NCBI GenBank assembly: GCA_016296045.1
Contig: JAEDKB010000004.1
Coordinates: forward strand, 1 to 23,647
Length of the DNA: 23,647 nucleotides
Reading direction: 5' to 3'
DNA from: Oscillospiraceae bacterium
GTDB lineage: Bacteria > Bacillota > Clostridia > Oscillospirales > Oscillospiraceae
The stretch's first letter is position 1, and the number at the start of each line of letters is the position of its first letter. Under the pieces are notes generated by a model, which saw only the letters and a program-made list of their open reading frames with translations, was not told the DNA's origin and ran no database searches. A program made the translations under genes and the position numbers. Below, piece by piece: positions 1 through 11,500 of the stretch.

Positions 1-3000
1 TATAGAAAACATCTGTTCTGGCGCTCGCAAAAGCGAAGTCCTCTGCTACAACATCACCTGCGGTTGCAGAATCCAGTTCCGTACCGTCGGACTTGAGCAG
101 AACCGGAGCATCATACAGGTAATCCTTGGAAGCGGTATCGTAGGGGAAGCCGCCGATTACGTACTCACCTGCAAACGAATCGGAATAAGTATCCGGAACA
201 TAGTAGTAAGGCGCGTCGTTACCATCGATTGTCTCATTGGTTGCGTAGTCAATCGCGCTGACATAGACGTGCTCATAGACGTGCTCATGCCCGTATTCGA
301 TGACTTTCGTCAGATCGAAGGTCGCGGTAAAGGATTCACCGGGCTTATCGGAAGAGAAGGAATAGACATCCAGCATCTGACCGTCGCATCCGTAGAGAGC
401 GATCGCCTGCAGGTAGTTGTCGTCATGTGCGGTGACAGTCAAGGTCTTTGCAGTCTCATCGTAAACCACAGAGTCGATCACCGGAGCAGTGTAGTCAACC
501 ATGACATCATAGCTCCATACATTCTCGACCTTGGTATCGCGATAGGGCAGAATTGCGTCGAAGCTGACATGAGCAATCGTGCCGGACGGGACATAATTGC
601 CGTCCTTGTCGGTGCCGTCCCAGAAGAAGGAGCCGCTTGCGGACCAGCCATACTCATTATCATAATAAGCCTTGGGCAGATACGAAGTATCGTCCACATA
701 ATAGACCTCATTGGTCTCTGCATCCGTGATCGTCATGATGAGATGATCGCAGTTGCGGAGCTGATACGGCTCCATATAGATGCCGTTTGCCAAAACGCTC
801 TGCGCGTTGGAAGCGTCCGTGGAGAAGGAGATGTGCTCCTCATGGAAGTCTACATAGTCAAACAGGTTATCACCGAGATACCATACCAGATCCTCCGGCA
901 TGCCATAGGACATGACTGCGGTATAAGCCATGTTCGGCATGGTGTAGCAGTCAATCATATCAAGGCCGGAATAGCCAGCGTCTGCATAGGTGTTGCCATC
1001 GTCATTGATAGGCACCGTGTTGGCAAAGATATCCGCTTTAATTAAATCACGGAAATCAGCAGCCTCAAGAACGGGAGCTTCCGTCCAGTCGCCGTAGTAT
1101 GCCAGATAGGTTGCATGCGTTGCGTTTTCGTTGTTGTAGAATTCAATATAGCCTTCTACATAAGCGCCATACTCAAACATTGCATCCAAGTATGCTTTTG
1201 CATCCTCATCCAGAGTGATGGTGACATTGCACTTCTTCGTGGAATTCGCGGGGACGACAATCACGCCGCCGTTGCAATCATAGTAGCCGCCGACAAAGCG
1301 GGTGATGATTGCCGCATACTGTGCACGCGTTGCATTATTGGTAGGCAAGAGCTTACCGTTATCACCGTTGAGAATGCCGTACTCAACCGCCCATGCCATG
1401 GCGATCTTTGCATATTCGGAAACCTTTGCGCCATCAACGAAGTCGTCCAGATATGCCGTATCCGCATCCGGTTCGTCTACATTGCGCCACAGGATCGTTG
1501 CGAGCTGCTCACGGGTGATCTTATCATTCGGAGAGAAGGTCGTTGCGGAAGTACCGTTGACAACACCCTCTGCCTGTGCCCAAGCGATGGCATCGGAATA
1601 CCATTCATTCGCAGGAACATCCTTAAAGGTGGCAGGAGCGTAGCCCTCGGGAGCACCGGCCATACGGTACAGAACCGTAACAGCCATTGCACGGGTCATG
1701 GACGTATCCGGCTCGAACTTGTTCGTACCGGTGCCGTTCATCAGACCTGCATAGCAGACATAGTCCACATATTCATGATACCATGCATCGTCAGCACAGT
1801 CTTTGAACTGCTTATTATAGCAAGTTGCAGCACTGAGACCGTCAACGCTGATTCCTGCCTTCAGATAATCGGAGGTCAAAGAGTTCACATACAGCGGTTC
1901 TTTGGCAGATTCTTCATCAGCATCGGGATCGTAGTTGGCATCATAGATATAATCATACATTGCAACTCCGCCATAGAAGTACTCGACATCCGTATCCGTA
2001 TCATTCTTCAGTTCTACTTCAAAGCCATACTTGCCGGTCTTTTCGGCATCATCACCCAGCTCCTGAAGCGGATTGGTGATATAAGCACCGTTTTCAAGCA
2101 GGTCAATTGCAGCAGCGGAATTGACCAGGCCCGCGCCCTGCTTACGGACAGAATAGAGGTAGCCATCCAGATCCGTAAAGACATATGCGGAGCTTTCCAG
2201 CAGATTTCTTGCCTGCTCAGCACGAGCGGCCTTATCGGTCACGCCCTTTTCTTTCAGTGCCTGCAGAACGTTTGCGAAGGTAGCCGCAGCGTTCGGGCAA
2301 GCCATGGAGGTGCCGCTGTAGACTTCATAAGCGTCATCCGCCGTATTGACGGAGGAATAGACATTTCCGCCGACGGAGGTGATTGCCGGATCGATCGTCA
2401 GGTCGGGGGTAGTGCCCCAACTGGAGAAATCACTCATCTGGCAAGCCAGAGGATTCTCGACGATGTTCAATTTGGTGGAAACCGTCAGCTGATTGTCGCT
2501 GAGGAAAACCTCTACAGAGTTCTGCGGAACGGAAACTGCGGGGATTTCAAAGGTCTCAATCGCCATGGAAATCACACCGGCCTGATTGTTGATAACGATA
2601 CAGCCGATTGCACCGGCATTGGCTGCATTTTCAACCTTTTCTTCGAAGCTGATGTCACCGCGCTGGATCACAGCGATCTTGCCGGAAACGTCGGTCGCTT
2701 CAAAGTCTTTCGCATAACCGAAAGAAATCATTTCGGAATCGTCTGCGCTGGGCACAACGACGTATCCAACAGGGTCTTTGCCGCTGAAGGCTGCGCGCCA
2801 CATGGCGTCCTCGGAAGAATCCGTGTAAGGAACATGGTCTTCGCCGATATCAATGGTATAGCTGGGGTAAGCCAGGTTTTCAACGGAAGCAATGGAGGTG
2901 TTGCCTTCATAGGTAGCAGGGCTGCCGACGGTGCCGTAGTCCTGATACTCCGGTCCGATATAGCCCATGGAGGAATTCTCCGCCATGGAGTAGTCGTTAC

Positions 3001-4075
3001 CGGCGGAGATGCAGGCAACGATGCCGGCATTTTCCAGCCGCTCGTAGATGTTGCCGAATTCTTCGGTCTCAAGCTCCGTATCAAAGGTGAAGCCGTTCTG
3101 AGCGCCGAGGGACATATTGATTACGTCCGCACCCAGCTTGTAAGCATCTTCCAGAGCATAGAAGTAAATGTCGGAGGAAGTGCCTTCGCCTTCGTCAGAG
3201 AAGACCTTCATTGCGAGGATCTGAGCCATCGGAGCGCCGCCTTCAAACGTGACAGCTCCGTCGGTGTCAATGACAAGACCGCCGATGGTGCCGGCAACGT
3301 GTGTGCCGTGACCGTCATGGTCTGCAACATCATTGTCCATGTCTGCATAGTCATATGCAAACGGGACCTTCGCACTGACATACTTGCCTTCTGCACCGGC
3401 CTTGGAAACATCCTCGGCAGTCAGGGTTTCGGTCAGATCGACACCCTCGTAGACCTTGAATGCCTCGTGGGTGACACGCAGACCGGTATCCAGAACTGCA
3501 ACGACCATGCCGCTGCCGTTATAGCCAGCATAAACAGAGGCTGTATTGCCGGTCATCAGATTTGCGTATGCCATCTTGACGTCCTTTGCCGTTTCGACCG
3601 CAGGAACGGCATAATGGTTGGCAATATGTACCGCCTTGACACCCTCGATCGCAGCGATCTTATCCAGATCACCGTAGGCGACTTCGCATGCAAAGCCGTC
3701 AAGCAGCGCAGTGTAGTCATACAAAAGCGTGTAATCAATACCGCTCATTGCACTGCGGATCTTCTGGTGCTCACTCATCAGCTTAGCGCGGTGAGAAACT
3801 GCTCTTTCGCTGTTTCTCTCTGCAACGTCAGCCTCAGGAGTGCCCTCAAGAACTACAATGGCGCGAACGAGCTCATCATCCGCATACCGGTAGCTGTTCA
3901 TGCGGAGGAAAGTATCGCTCTTGTAGCCCTTTGCGTTTTTCTCACGGTCGGCCGCATCGCCTCTGATCTTCTGACCGCTGACATCCGTCTTGTCTGCCGC
4001 AAACGCAGCGCCGACGCATGACAGGATCATGACCAGAGCAAGAACAACCGCAAGAAGCTTCTTGAACTGTTTCAT
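1..4075 (-). CDS. Secreted subtilisin-like (S8) serine protease with PA domain and internal SLH triplet; C-terminus cut by window edge
   Basis: Reading from the ATG at 4075, the frame stays open for 1358 codons to the left edge, so the C-terminus is missing. The N-terminus is a signal peptide (Lys-rich start, hydrophobic core, AFA/A cut after about residue 26). The subtilase triad is complete: Asp196 in VLDTG, His256 in HGTHVAG, Ser590 in SGTSMACP, with oxyanion Asn360 in SAGN. A protease-associated (PA) domain lies around residues 457-500, between the Asn and the Ser, as in lactocepin/C5a-peptidase-type enzymes. An Fn3-like domain starts near 681, is interrupted by three SLH domains (about 755-935), then resumes (about 935-980). 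Farther on are WDGTDKDG and DYTAPVIDSV motifs typical of the C-terminal Ig-like domains of these proteases. The protein should be exported, held on the cell wall, and degrade extracellular protein; the substrate cannot be read from sequence. The start is fixed by AAGGAG at 4084-4089. It has its own promoter upstream. Confidence 0.93.
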   Translation of the reverse strand, partial: MKQFKKLLAVVLALVMILSCVGAAFAADKTDVSGQKIRGDAADREKNAKGYKSDTFLRMNSYRYADDELVRAIVVLEGTPEADVAERNSERAVSHRAKLMSEHQKIRSAMSGIDYTLLYDYTALLDGFACEVAYGDLDKIAAIEGVKAVHIANHYAVPAVETAKDVKMAYANLMTGNTASVYAGYNGSGMVVAVLDTGLRVTHEAFKVYEGVDLTETLTAEDVSKAGAEGKYVSAKVPFAYDYADMDNDVADHDGHGTHVAGTIGGLVIDTDGAVTFEGGAPMAQILAMKVFSDEGEGTSSDIYFYALEDAYKLGADVINMSLGAQNGFTFDTELETEEFGNIYERLENAGIVACISAGNDYSMAENSSMGYIGPEYQDYGTVGSPATYEGNTSIASVENLAYPSYTIDIGEDHVPYTDSSEDAMWRAAFSGKDPVGYVVVPSADDSEMISFGYAKDFEATDVSGKIAVIQRGDISFEEKVENAANAGAIGCIVINNQAGVISMAIETFEIPAVSVPQNSVEVFLSDNQLTVSTKLNIVENPLACQMSDFSSWGTTPDLTIDPAITSVGGNVYSSVNTADDAYEVYSGTSMACPNAAATFANVLQALKEKGVTDKAARAEQARNLLESSAYVFTDLDGYLYSVRKQGAGLVNSAAAIDLLENGAYITNPLQELGDDAEKTGKYGFEVELKNDTDTDVEYFYGGVAMYDYIYDANYDPDADEESAKEPLYVNSLTSDYLKAGISVDGLSAATCYNKQFKDCADDAWYHEYVDYVCYAGLMNGTGTNKFEPDTSMTRAMAVTVLYRMAGAPEGYAPATFKDVPANEWYSDAIAWAQAEGVVNGTSATTFSPNDKITREQLATILWRNVDEPDADTAYLDDFVDGAKVSEYAKIAMAWAVEYGILNGDNGKLLPTNNATRAQYAAIITRFVGGYYDCNGGVIVVPANSTKKCNVTITLDEDAKAYLDAMFEYGAYVEGYIEFYNNENATHATYLAYYGDWTEAPVLEAADFRDLIKADIFANTVPINDDGNTYADAGYSGLDMIDCYTMPNMAYTAVMSYGMPEDLVWYLGDNLFDYVDFHEEHISFSTDASNAQSVLANGIYMEPYQLRNCDHLIMTITDAETNEVYYVDDTSYLPKAYYDNEYGWSASGSFFWDGTDKDGNYVPSGTIAHVSFDAILPYRDTKVENVWSYDVMVDYTAPVIDSVVYDETAKTLTVTAHDDNYLQAIALYGCDGQMLDVYSFSSDKPGESFTATFDLTKVIEYGHEHVYEHVYVSAIDYATNETIDGNDAPYYYVPDTYSDSFAGEYVIGGFPYDTASKDYLYDAPVLLKSDGTELDSATAGDVVAEDFAFASARTDVFY

Positions 4076-4159
4076 CGTTTCTTCTCCTTGTTTATAGATT
4101 TAGGCTTCTGTTTTCCGAGAACACCGTCTCAAAAAGCATAAAGTTATACCTGTTACAGA

Positions 4160-4188
4160 TTCTATCAAAAATTACCACCGTTGTCTAT
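4160..4188 (-). promoter_or_regulatory. Promoter of the S8-SLH protease gene
   Basis: On the minus strand there is a -35 TAGACA (4183-4188), a 17-nt spacer and a -10 TAGAAT (4160-4165). TGA directly before the -10 gives an extended -10. This predicts a leader of about 78 nt before the ATG at 4075. It lies downstream of the terminator that ends the preceding transcript, so the protease is probably its own unit. Confidence 0.7.
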
Positions 4189-4314
4189 AGTTTTATCTTT
4201 AAATTATTACACAAAAGATTTCATTTTTTTGGAGACAATTTGATAAAAATAAGCAAAGCCCGACGGCGGCACATTCCGGAAGCGGATCATATCCCTGTCA
4301 AAAAATCAGGCACG

Positions 4315-4349
4315 AAAAGTCCGCTTCGGCACAAAACCGAACCGGACTT
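4315..4349 (-). terminator. Rho-independent terminator after the yibE/F-like gene
   Basis: On the minus strand the stem AAGTCCG-G-TTCGG pairs with CCGAA-G-CGGACTT around a 7-nt loop and is followed by TTTT. It sits about 35 nt after the stop codon of the YibE/F gene and separates that transcript from the protease promoter. Confidence 0.75.
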
Positions 4350-4383
4350 CTCTACATATAAATAGTTTCATCGGGAATCCGTA

Positions 4384-5544
4384 TTATTTCTTTTTTGCGG
4401 TTAAAATTCTGGCGCTGAGGAGAGCGACAAGCGGCACGGTCAGTATCATGCCGAGGCTGCCCGCAATCGCACGAATCAGTTCCATGGAAAGGAATTCCGC
4501 ATTCATGAGCTGTTCAAAGGAAGCATCATAGGCATAGATCAGCAGCATCGTATTCAGTCCGGTGCCTGCAAATGCCAGCACCAGCGTATTGGCCATCGTG
4601 CCCATCGCGTCCCTGCCGATATTCATACCCGAGCGAAACAGCTCCTTCGCCGTCAGCGCCGGATTGACGCGGTGAAGCTCATCGACCGACGAGGAAACAC
4701 TCATGGAAATATCCATGATCGCACCCTCTGCCGCAATCAGAATGCCGCAGATCAAAAGACCTTTGATCTTCAGTCCGCCGTCCGCCGCCGTTAAAAGCAG
4801 CGGCTCTGCCTCATCCATATTCAGTCCGGAAATGTGCACCAGTTCGCCGGCTGCAAAGGCAAACAGCCCCGCAAGCAGTACACCGCCAAAGCTTCCCAGC
4901 GTTGCAACCATGGACTTGGTATGCAATCCGCCGATAAACACATAGCTGACAAACATGGTCAAGGCGACGATCAAAAGGGTTGTCGGGATCGGCGGCCAGC
5001 CGCGCTGCACCAGAAGCGGCATCAGCACAAAGATCACGCCTCCCATGGTAAAGCTCAGTCCGAAAACCGCGCTGAAGCCCTGTTTGCCGCCGATCAGAAT
5101 CAGTGCGAGCAGGAATACGGCAATGAAAATCATCAGCCAAGGAATTCGCTCGTAATTATAGACCGAGACGGTATACTCGTTATTCCCCGTTGTCAGAACA
5201 CGGACGGACAGTGTCATGCCCTCCTGCGCAACGACACTGTAATACGGACTCAGATGGTTATAAATCTCAACCTGATCGCCTGCATATCTGCCGCTGGTAA
5301 GCTCCAGGGAAAGAAGCTGGGTGCCGACAATCGTATCCTCCGCATCGTGGTTCAGTTCGGTATTATCCTCCAGCACCTCCAGCACCAAGGCTTTTTCATA
5401 CTCTACGCCGGTCGTTGCGGTACTCTCATAGACCGACCGATCCTGCACGGCGTAGATCCGCAGTCCTGCCAGAAGCGCAAAGCCGATCAGTCCGATAATC
5501 AGGCGCGTCAATAATTCTTTTTTGTCTATATGAAATCGTTTCAT
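4384..5544 (-). CDS. YibE/F family multi-pass membrane protein
   Basis: About 386 residues from MKRFHIDKK. It has an N-terminal membrane anchor (about 15-35), an extracellular beta-rich region (about 40-135) and then roughly seven hydrophobic membrane segments. The order and motifs (IGGKQGFSAV, SYVFIGGLHTKS, AAEGAIMDISMSV, MGTMANTLVLAFAG) match the YibE/F family (PF07907). The family is widespread in Firmicutes. Its function is not established; I do not assign a substrate. The start is uncertain: the frame can begin nine codons earlier at 5571, but that ATG lies in the loop of a GC-rich hairpin. Neither start has a visible Shine-Dalgarno. No promoter is seen in the 45-nt gap after the upstream giant SLH protein gene, so the two are probably co-transcribed, which may put both products at the envelope together (inference). 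Confidence 0.88.
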   Translation of the reverse strand: MKRFHIDKKELLTRLIIGLIGFALLAGLRIYAVQDRSVYESTATTGVEYEKALVLEVLEDNTELNHDAEDTIVGTQLLSLELTSGRYAGDQVEIYNHLSPYYSVVAQEGMTLSVRVLTTGNNEYTVSVYNYERIPWLMIFIAVFLLALILIGGKQGFSAVFGLSFTMGGVIFVLMPLLVQRGWPPIPTTLLIVALTMFVSYVFIGGLHTKSMVATLGSFGGVLLAGLFAFAAGELVHISGLNMDEAEPLLLTAADGGLKIKGLLICGILIAAEGAIMDISMSVSSSVDELHRVNPALTAKELFRSGMNIGRDAMGTMANTLVLAFAGTGLNTMLLIYAYDASFEQLMNAEFLSMELIRAIAGSLGMILTVPLVALLSARILTAKKK

Positions 5545-5559
5545 AGCATTCAAAGATTT

Positions 5560-5580
5560 GCCCGGGGCCATGCCCCGGGC
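5560..5580 (-). repeat. Perfect GC-rich stem-loop between the giant SLH gene and the yibE/F gene
   Basis: A 9-bp perfect inverted repeat (GCCCGGGGC / GCCCCGGGC) with a 3-nt loop lies 9 nt after the stop codon of the upstream gene. No T-tract follows on either strand, so it is not a standard terminator. It could protect the 3' end of the upstream message or affect initiation of the next gene, whose start is 15 nt downstream. Confidence 0.75.
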
Positions 5581-5589
5581 AATATGTTC

Positions 5590-8500
5590 TTAAGCGTTTT
5601 TCTTCGTCAAATAACGCTGCAGGATCGCCGCAATCTGTGCACGGGTCGCATTCTCACGCGGAGCAAGCTTGCCGCTGCTGCCGTTGATAATGCCCGCTCC
5701 GACAGCCCACTTCATTGCATTCAGCGCGTATGCACTGACATCGTAAACATCGGGGAAGCCGGACAGGTTGCCGGTTCCGGCAGGTTCGCCTGCATAGCGA
5801 TGCATAATGGTTGCGATCTGTTCGCGTGTGATGTTGGTGTTCGGCTCATAGGTTGTCGGGCTCATGCCGTTGACAATGCCCTCATGCGCTGCCCAGATAA
5901 TCGCATCGGTATACCACTGTCCGGCAGGAACATCGGTAAACGGATTGCGATAGCCGGAGACATCCGGCGAGCCCTCCACACGGTAGAGAATGGTCACCAG
6001 CATCGCACGGGTCAGGCTGCCGTTCGGATCGAATTTGCCGTTTCCGACACCGTTCATCAGTCCGTTGGCGATTACAAAGTCCGTTCCCTCATGATACCAC
6101 TGCACAGGATCCAGATCGGAGAAGATTCTGGACGGGCAGTTCACACCGCCATCGCAGTCACCGCCGAAAACAGGAATCACTTCCGTTCTCGTTTCGCCGC
6201 AGCGCGTGCAGGTGTAGGTGCGGATGCCCTCGGTCGTTTCGGTGGCAGGCTTGGTGACCTTGCCGTTGTCCCATGCATGACCGAGCGGGGCAATTTCGTT
6301 TTCCGTATATCCGTAACCGCAGATCTTGCAGGCATGCAGAGTATATCCGCTTTCCGTACAGGTCGGAGCGACAATCGAATCTGCAAACTCATGCTTGCAG
6401 TCGGCGGAGATCAGGACGATCTCATCGCAGTCACGCACACGCAGGCAGCAGGTGGAAACATCGGAGCCTGCCTCCGGATGCATGAAGCACATACCGACAG
6501 CGCTGACGGTGCTGCCCGGCTTGCAGAAGCTGTCAAGGGTATTCAGTCCTGTCGTGCCGGAATAGATATAACCGTCAATAAAGATCGTTGCGACCTTGCC
6601 GGTGGTATCTCTCAGGCGAAGCTGGGTCACCGCAGTTCCCTGATAGGAAACCTCAATGATTGCGCCCTGCGTCTTAAGGAGCTGACCGCCGTTATTGGCA
6701 TAATCCATTGCGTCGGCACAGTTCACTTCCTTCGGCGCAATCACGTTCAGGTTGGTGCGATCCAGAATCTTGCACCGGAGCACCTGAATTTCGATGTCAT
6801 CCTGATAGGCATCGACGTAGCCGACGATCTGCACCTTTGTGCCGATTTCCAGTCCCTCCGTGGAGTACGGATAAACCGTAACACCGCCGGTTGCGTCCTG
6901 AACATAGATGGTATCAAAGAATTTGGTGTTTTTATTTGCCGTACCGTTGGTGACCCAGCCTTCAATGCAGAAGACCTCTCCCATGTCACCCTTGCGCATT
7001 TCTTTGATCGGGGTCACCGGCAGCTCCATGCCGGTGCCTTCCAGAATGTTTGCCATGAGCGTTGCGTTGAGCATCATGTCATGCTCATCCGTTTCCATGT
7101 CGAAGTCGGACATAAACACGCCGCCGGCGACAAAGATATGACCGCCTGCCTTGGTGTCCTGCACCGCCACCTCGGTGACATTATCCGGCTGCTGGACATA
7201 TACGATCTCATCGCTGTTGATCGCATAGCCGGTATCGGTCTTGGTATCAACAGAGAAGGTCTCACGATTGCCCCAGATGAGCGGCTGCGCCTTATAGACC
7301 TTGCTGTTTTCCGCGTTCTGATCCATATTCACGGAGCAGGCGGAGAATACGGAGAAGCCAAGCTCGCTGTCTGCTCCGGAGAGCCATTCGGAATCCGCCG
7401 CATAGCCGTAGAGCGTCGGACCGTAGTTCAATGTATCATTGTCCTTCAGCTCGGCAACCTCATCCGAGCGCATTGTAATGGTAGCGCCCATGGCGGCAAG
7501 CAGCTTATTCATCTCGGTATGCGTCTGGCAGGCGGTAGAATCGTTATAGTCCGCGTTGCCGCAGAGCACAACAGAGCCGCCGTTTGCCACATAGTCCGCG
7601 ACCATACTGACAAAGCTGTCTTCAAAATGGCTGGTCTTGTAGCCGGACATGGTGCGCTTTGCCGGAGAAGTGATAATCAGCAGATTGCAGTCTTTCAGCA
7701 TATCTGCGGTGATCTTGTCCTCAACCACTCTGACGCGGGCAAAGTTGTCAATGCCCAGCTTGACGATCTTCGACATATTTCCGGAATAGTAGCCGGTCAC
7801 ATAATCGTTATCGTGCGTACCGTCAATGATAACGTTTGCAATCATCGCCGCAGGCAGGAAGTCCATCTGCAAAACGCCGTTATACTGTTTTTCAACGCCC
7901 ATGTAGGTTCCCTTAATGATTACCTCAAGGGACATGGAACCAATACCGTTATAGGTGAACGGGAACGAGAAGCTCACCGCAGACGGTCCGTCAACCACGG
8001 AAAGGCCCTCTTTTTCCACATCGACGGAATACACGGTCTCTCCGTCCACCGTAAAGTCGATGGAATCGATGTATACAGGCGCTTCCTCATCATTGTAGAA
8101 GTCGAGCGTGATATTCATCTCTTCGCCCTGTACAGCGATATCCGCGTCAGTGGAGAGCTCCTTCACGCCAATCGCTTCTACATCACCGATCCAGACAGGC
8201 GCGGTAACGGCAATATTGCCGTCTGCCTGTGTCAGGCGCAGATAGTAGTAGGAATAGTTGGGCTGCATCTCAAATTCCACGGTGGAAGCCTTGACGGGAA
8301 CGCTCTTGGAGGCCGCAACGATGCCGCCGTTGACGATCACCTCGACCTTGACATTTCCGGAATCGGTAGGATCGGAAATCTTCGCTTTCAGGTGGATGGT
8401 TTCGCCCACATCGTCTTCCGTCAGGATGGCGCCCATTTCGTAATTATCCAGCGTGTAATAAATGCTGAAATCGTTGTCCTCCGTCGCATAGACTCGGCGG

Positions 8501-11500
8501 TTGCGCATCGCGTCATAAATGTTGTTTCTGGTCAGGCTGTCCGCCATGACGACCGAGCGTGCCGTGTTGGAGTCGCCCCAGTTACCCTTGTGGTTATCCT
8601 GATTGTTGGTCGGCGCAACGTGCCAGCCGAGATCCAACGCTCTGGTATATTCCTCATAGGAGGGGAAGTAACCGGATGAGCCGATCGTGCCTTCGCCGTT
8701 GCCGACTTCGATGATGGTAATGAGCTCATCGATCACTTCGTCGTAATAGGCATAATCCTGGAAGTTGCCGAAGGTCGTACCGGGATGGTTAAACTGGCTC
8801 AGAGAGTTGGCGTCGCCCTTGAGCGCGGTGTAGTAGTTATTCAGCGCCGTGGCGTAGGAAGCATATTCTGTCTGCGTTCTGCTCTGGAAGCCGTTCGTGT
8901 TATAGGTGTTCATATGACCCAGGCCGTTGGACCAGGTCATTTCATAGCCATACAGAGCGACAAAGTTTTCCGTCGTATACTTATCTGCAAGCTCATGACC
9001 GCTGACCCACTTCGCAGACATCGAGCCGTCCTGAATCGAAGCCGTCAGGTCATTGTCAAATGCGTTGGAATGGTCGGTAACCGCAAGGAAGTCAAGATTC
9101 TTCACCTCGTTTGACGCATGATAGAAGGCTTCTTCGCAGGAGCCTGCGCCATCGGAGAAGTTCGTATGGCTGTGAAGCTGACCGAAATAGAGGTTGTAGA
9201 ACTCATTCTGGCGCAGCGAATAGGTCAGCACGGAAATCGGGCTGTTGATGTAGCCGTCCTTTGTGCCCATCACCATCATCGTACAATCGCCGGCCAGCAT
9301 TTCAGCAGACAATACCGGCTTATGCTCCGGATCATAGGTCTGCCATGTCGTACCGAGATCGGTAGAGTAAAGGATCGTCGCATCTTCGGTGGGACAGGTG
9401 AATTTGATCTCGGTATCGGCAACCACGGCGCCGCCGTTCGGAGATGCCTTAACCGGACTGACCTGTGCCTGCGTAAAGTAATAGTAGGTTTTGACGGAGT
9501 CAAAGTCCGTTTCGTCGGAATCGGACCAAGCCTTGACAAGCGACGGGAATTCCGTCAGAATCGGAGGATTGGACGGATCATAGGTCTGTACGGTCTTTCC
9601 GCAGTCAAAAGAGTAGTAGATCACGGCATCTGCATTGCCGCAGGAGAAGCTGAGCGCTGCACCTGACGGAACGCTGGAGGGAAGCTCGCAGCGCACCCAG
9701 TCAGAGATTTCGGAATGAACCATCGGGCAGCCGCTGAGCTCGACCGTGTCAATACGGACAGAGGATATCTTGCTGACCGTTGTGACGGTCTCGCCGTCGG
9801 CATTGACGGTAGGTGTCTGACGGGTGCGGTCTGCATACAGGCGGATATAGAGGTTCTGCACGTTTTCGCAGCCTTTCGGAACTTCCATCTCAATGTTGAT
9901 GTAGCTGCCGCCAACCTCCATCGGGATATAACCGTTGGTGATATCGCCTTCGCCTTCTACTTCATAGGTCGCGCCGCCGTAGCCGTAGCCGGTATAGGCA
10001 TAGCTGTAATGACCGCTGCCGAAATTCGTCCAGTTTTCACCGTCCGTCGAATACTTCATGGTAAAGCCGCTCGGACCTGCGTTGGAAACACGCAGACGGA
10101 AGGACATGGCAAGATCGGTATACTTCGCGGTAGAGACCTTCATTTGCAGGTAGTCCTCCGTCGGAAGCTCAATGACCTTTCCTTCCTCGTCCACATCGGG
10201 CTCGCCGTCTTCATCCAGATCCTGCGGAATCGTTCCGCTGCCCATACAGGGAGATTTGCTGCCGAGATAGTAGTTGGTCGAGTTGGTGGAGGAGGTGGAG
10301 AAGCCCGGTGTGATATCCTCATTGCCGACGTTGACCGTCATGACTGCCTGACCGTCCAAGCGGTCATTGGCATTGATAAGGTCGCCGTAGACCAGCAGAT
10401 CGCCCGCATAGTTGGCGTTGCCGCCCCAGGAGGCGATGACTCTGCGGTCATCCTCCACACTGCCGAAACCGGTAACCGCCGCTGCCGGATCGTTTTCGGG
10501 AACAAAAATATCCTCAAGATTATAAGCCTGCGGCCAAGTCCAGTCGGCAGGATAGTGCACCTCGGCAGGATTTCCTGCGTGGCCGGAGCCGATCACGCCG
10601 TAAATCGCAATATTGTTCAGCTTGTTGCTGCCGCCGTTCTTGATGACATCTCCCTTGATGGATTCGTCATCGGCAACCACAACACGGATAATCAGATTTT
10701 CGCTCTGTGCGGCATCGGGCAGAGATACGATGTAGCTTTTCACTGTGCCGGAAATGCTCAATGTAGCAAATTCCACCCAAGTTTCACCAACATCGGTGGA
10801 GTAACGCAGCGACAGGTTCTTAGGTCCGGTGGAGGATGAGCCCGTCTTCATCTGGAAGGTCATATCCGTACAGCCGGAGGTATTGGTGATGATCTGCCAA
10901 TAAGCGCCCGTTGTCCAGCCGGTCTGGCACAGAGCCTTGGAAACATAGGAAACATAAGCGCTGGAAATATGAGACAGGGAGCCCCAGCCGCATTCCGTCG
11001 GCTGAACCGGCAGCGTGGAAGCATCTTCAAACTTCCAGCCGGCAATCATTTCGCCCTTGACATCCGCATTGATAAAGCCGTTGTCAACGTCTTCCTGTTC
11101 AGGATTGTAGTCCGCAGGATAGACGGCGGAGGCAGGGTCGGAAGCATGCGTTCCGGTCAGCTTACCCGTCATATAGACCATGTTGATCTTGCTGTTGCCG
11201 CCGCTGGCAATCGTTGCGGGTGTCGCTTCGGTTGACTTGACCGCCTGATCGCTGGTAATCACAATGCGGAACATGGCGTTTGCAGCCTGCGCCTCATCCG
11301 GCAGATCAAAGGCATAGTTTTCAAGTGCGGAGGTCAACCGGAACTCATCACCGACACGAACCCAATGACTGCCGTTATCAACGGAGTATTCCAGCGCGGC
11401 ATCTCTCGGGCCTGTGCTGGTAGAGCCGAGCTTCATATTCAGCTTCATATCGGTGTAGCCCGTAGTATTCGCGATCAGCAGCCAGTAGGCACCCTGCGCC

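Noticed and set aside
1115-4021. Long plus-strand open frame (968 codons) opposite the protease
   Set aside because: It lies wholly antisense to a protein with a complete subtilase triad and SLH domains. Its own translation is rich in Cys, Ile and His with no domain, and it arises from the codon bias of the true gene.
5530-8679. Plus-strand open frame of 1049 codons opposite the giant PHP-SLH gene
   Set aside because: Antisense shadow of a gene with signal peptide, PHP motifs and SLH domains; no ribosome binding site or recognisable protein feature of its own. The same applies to 9715-10839 and 11365-12801.
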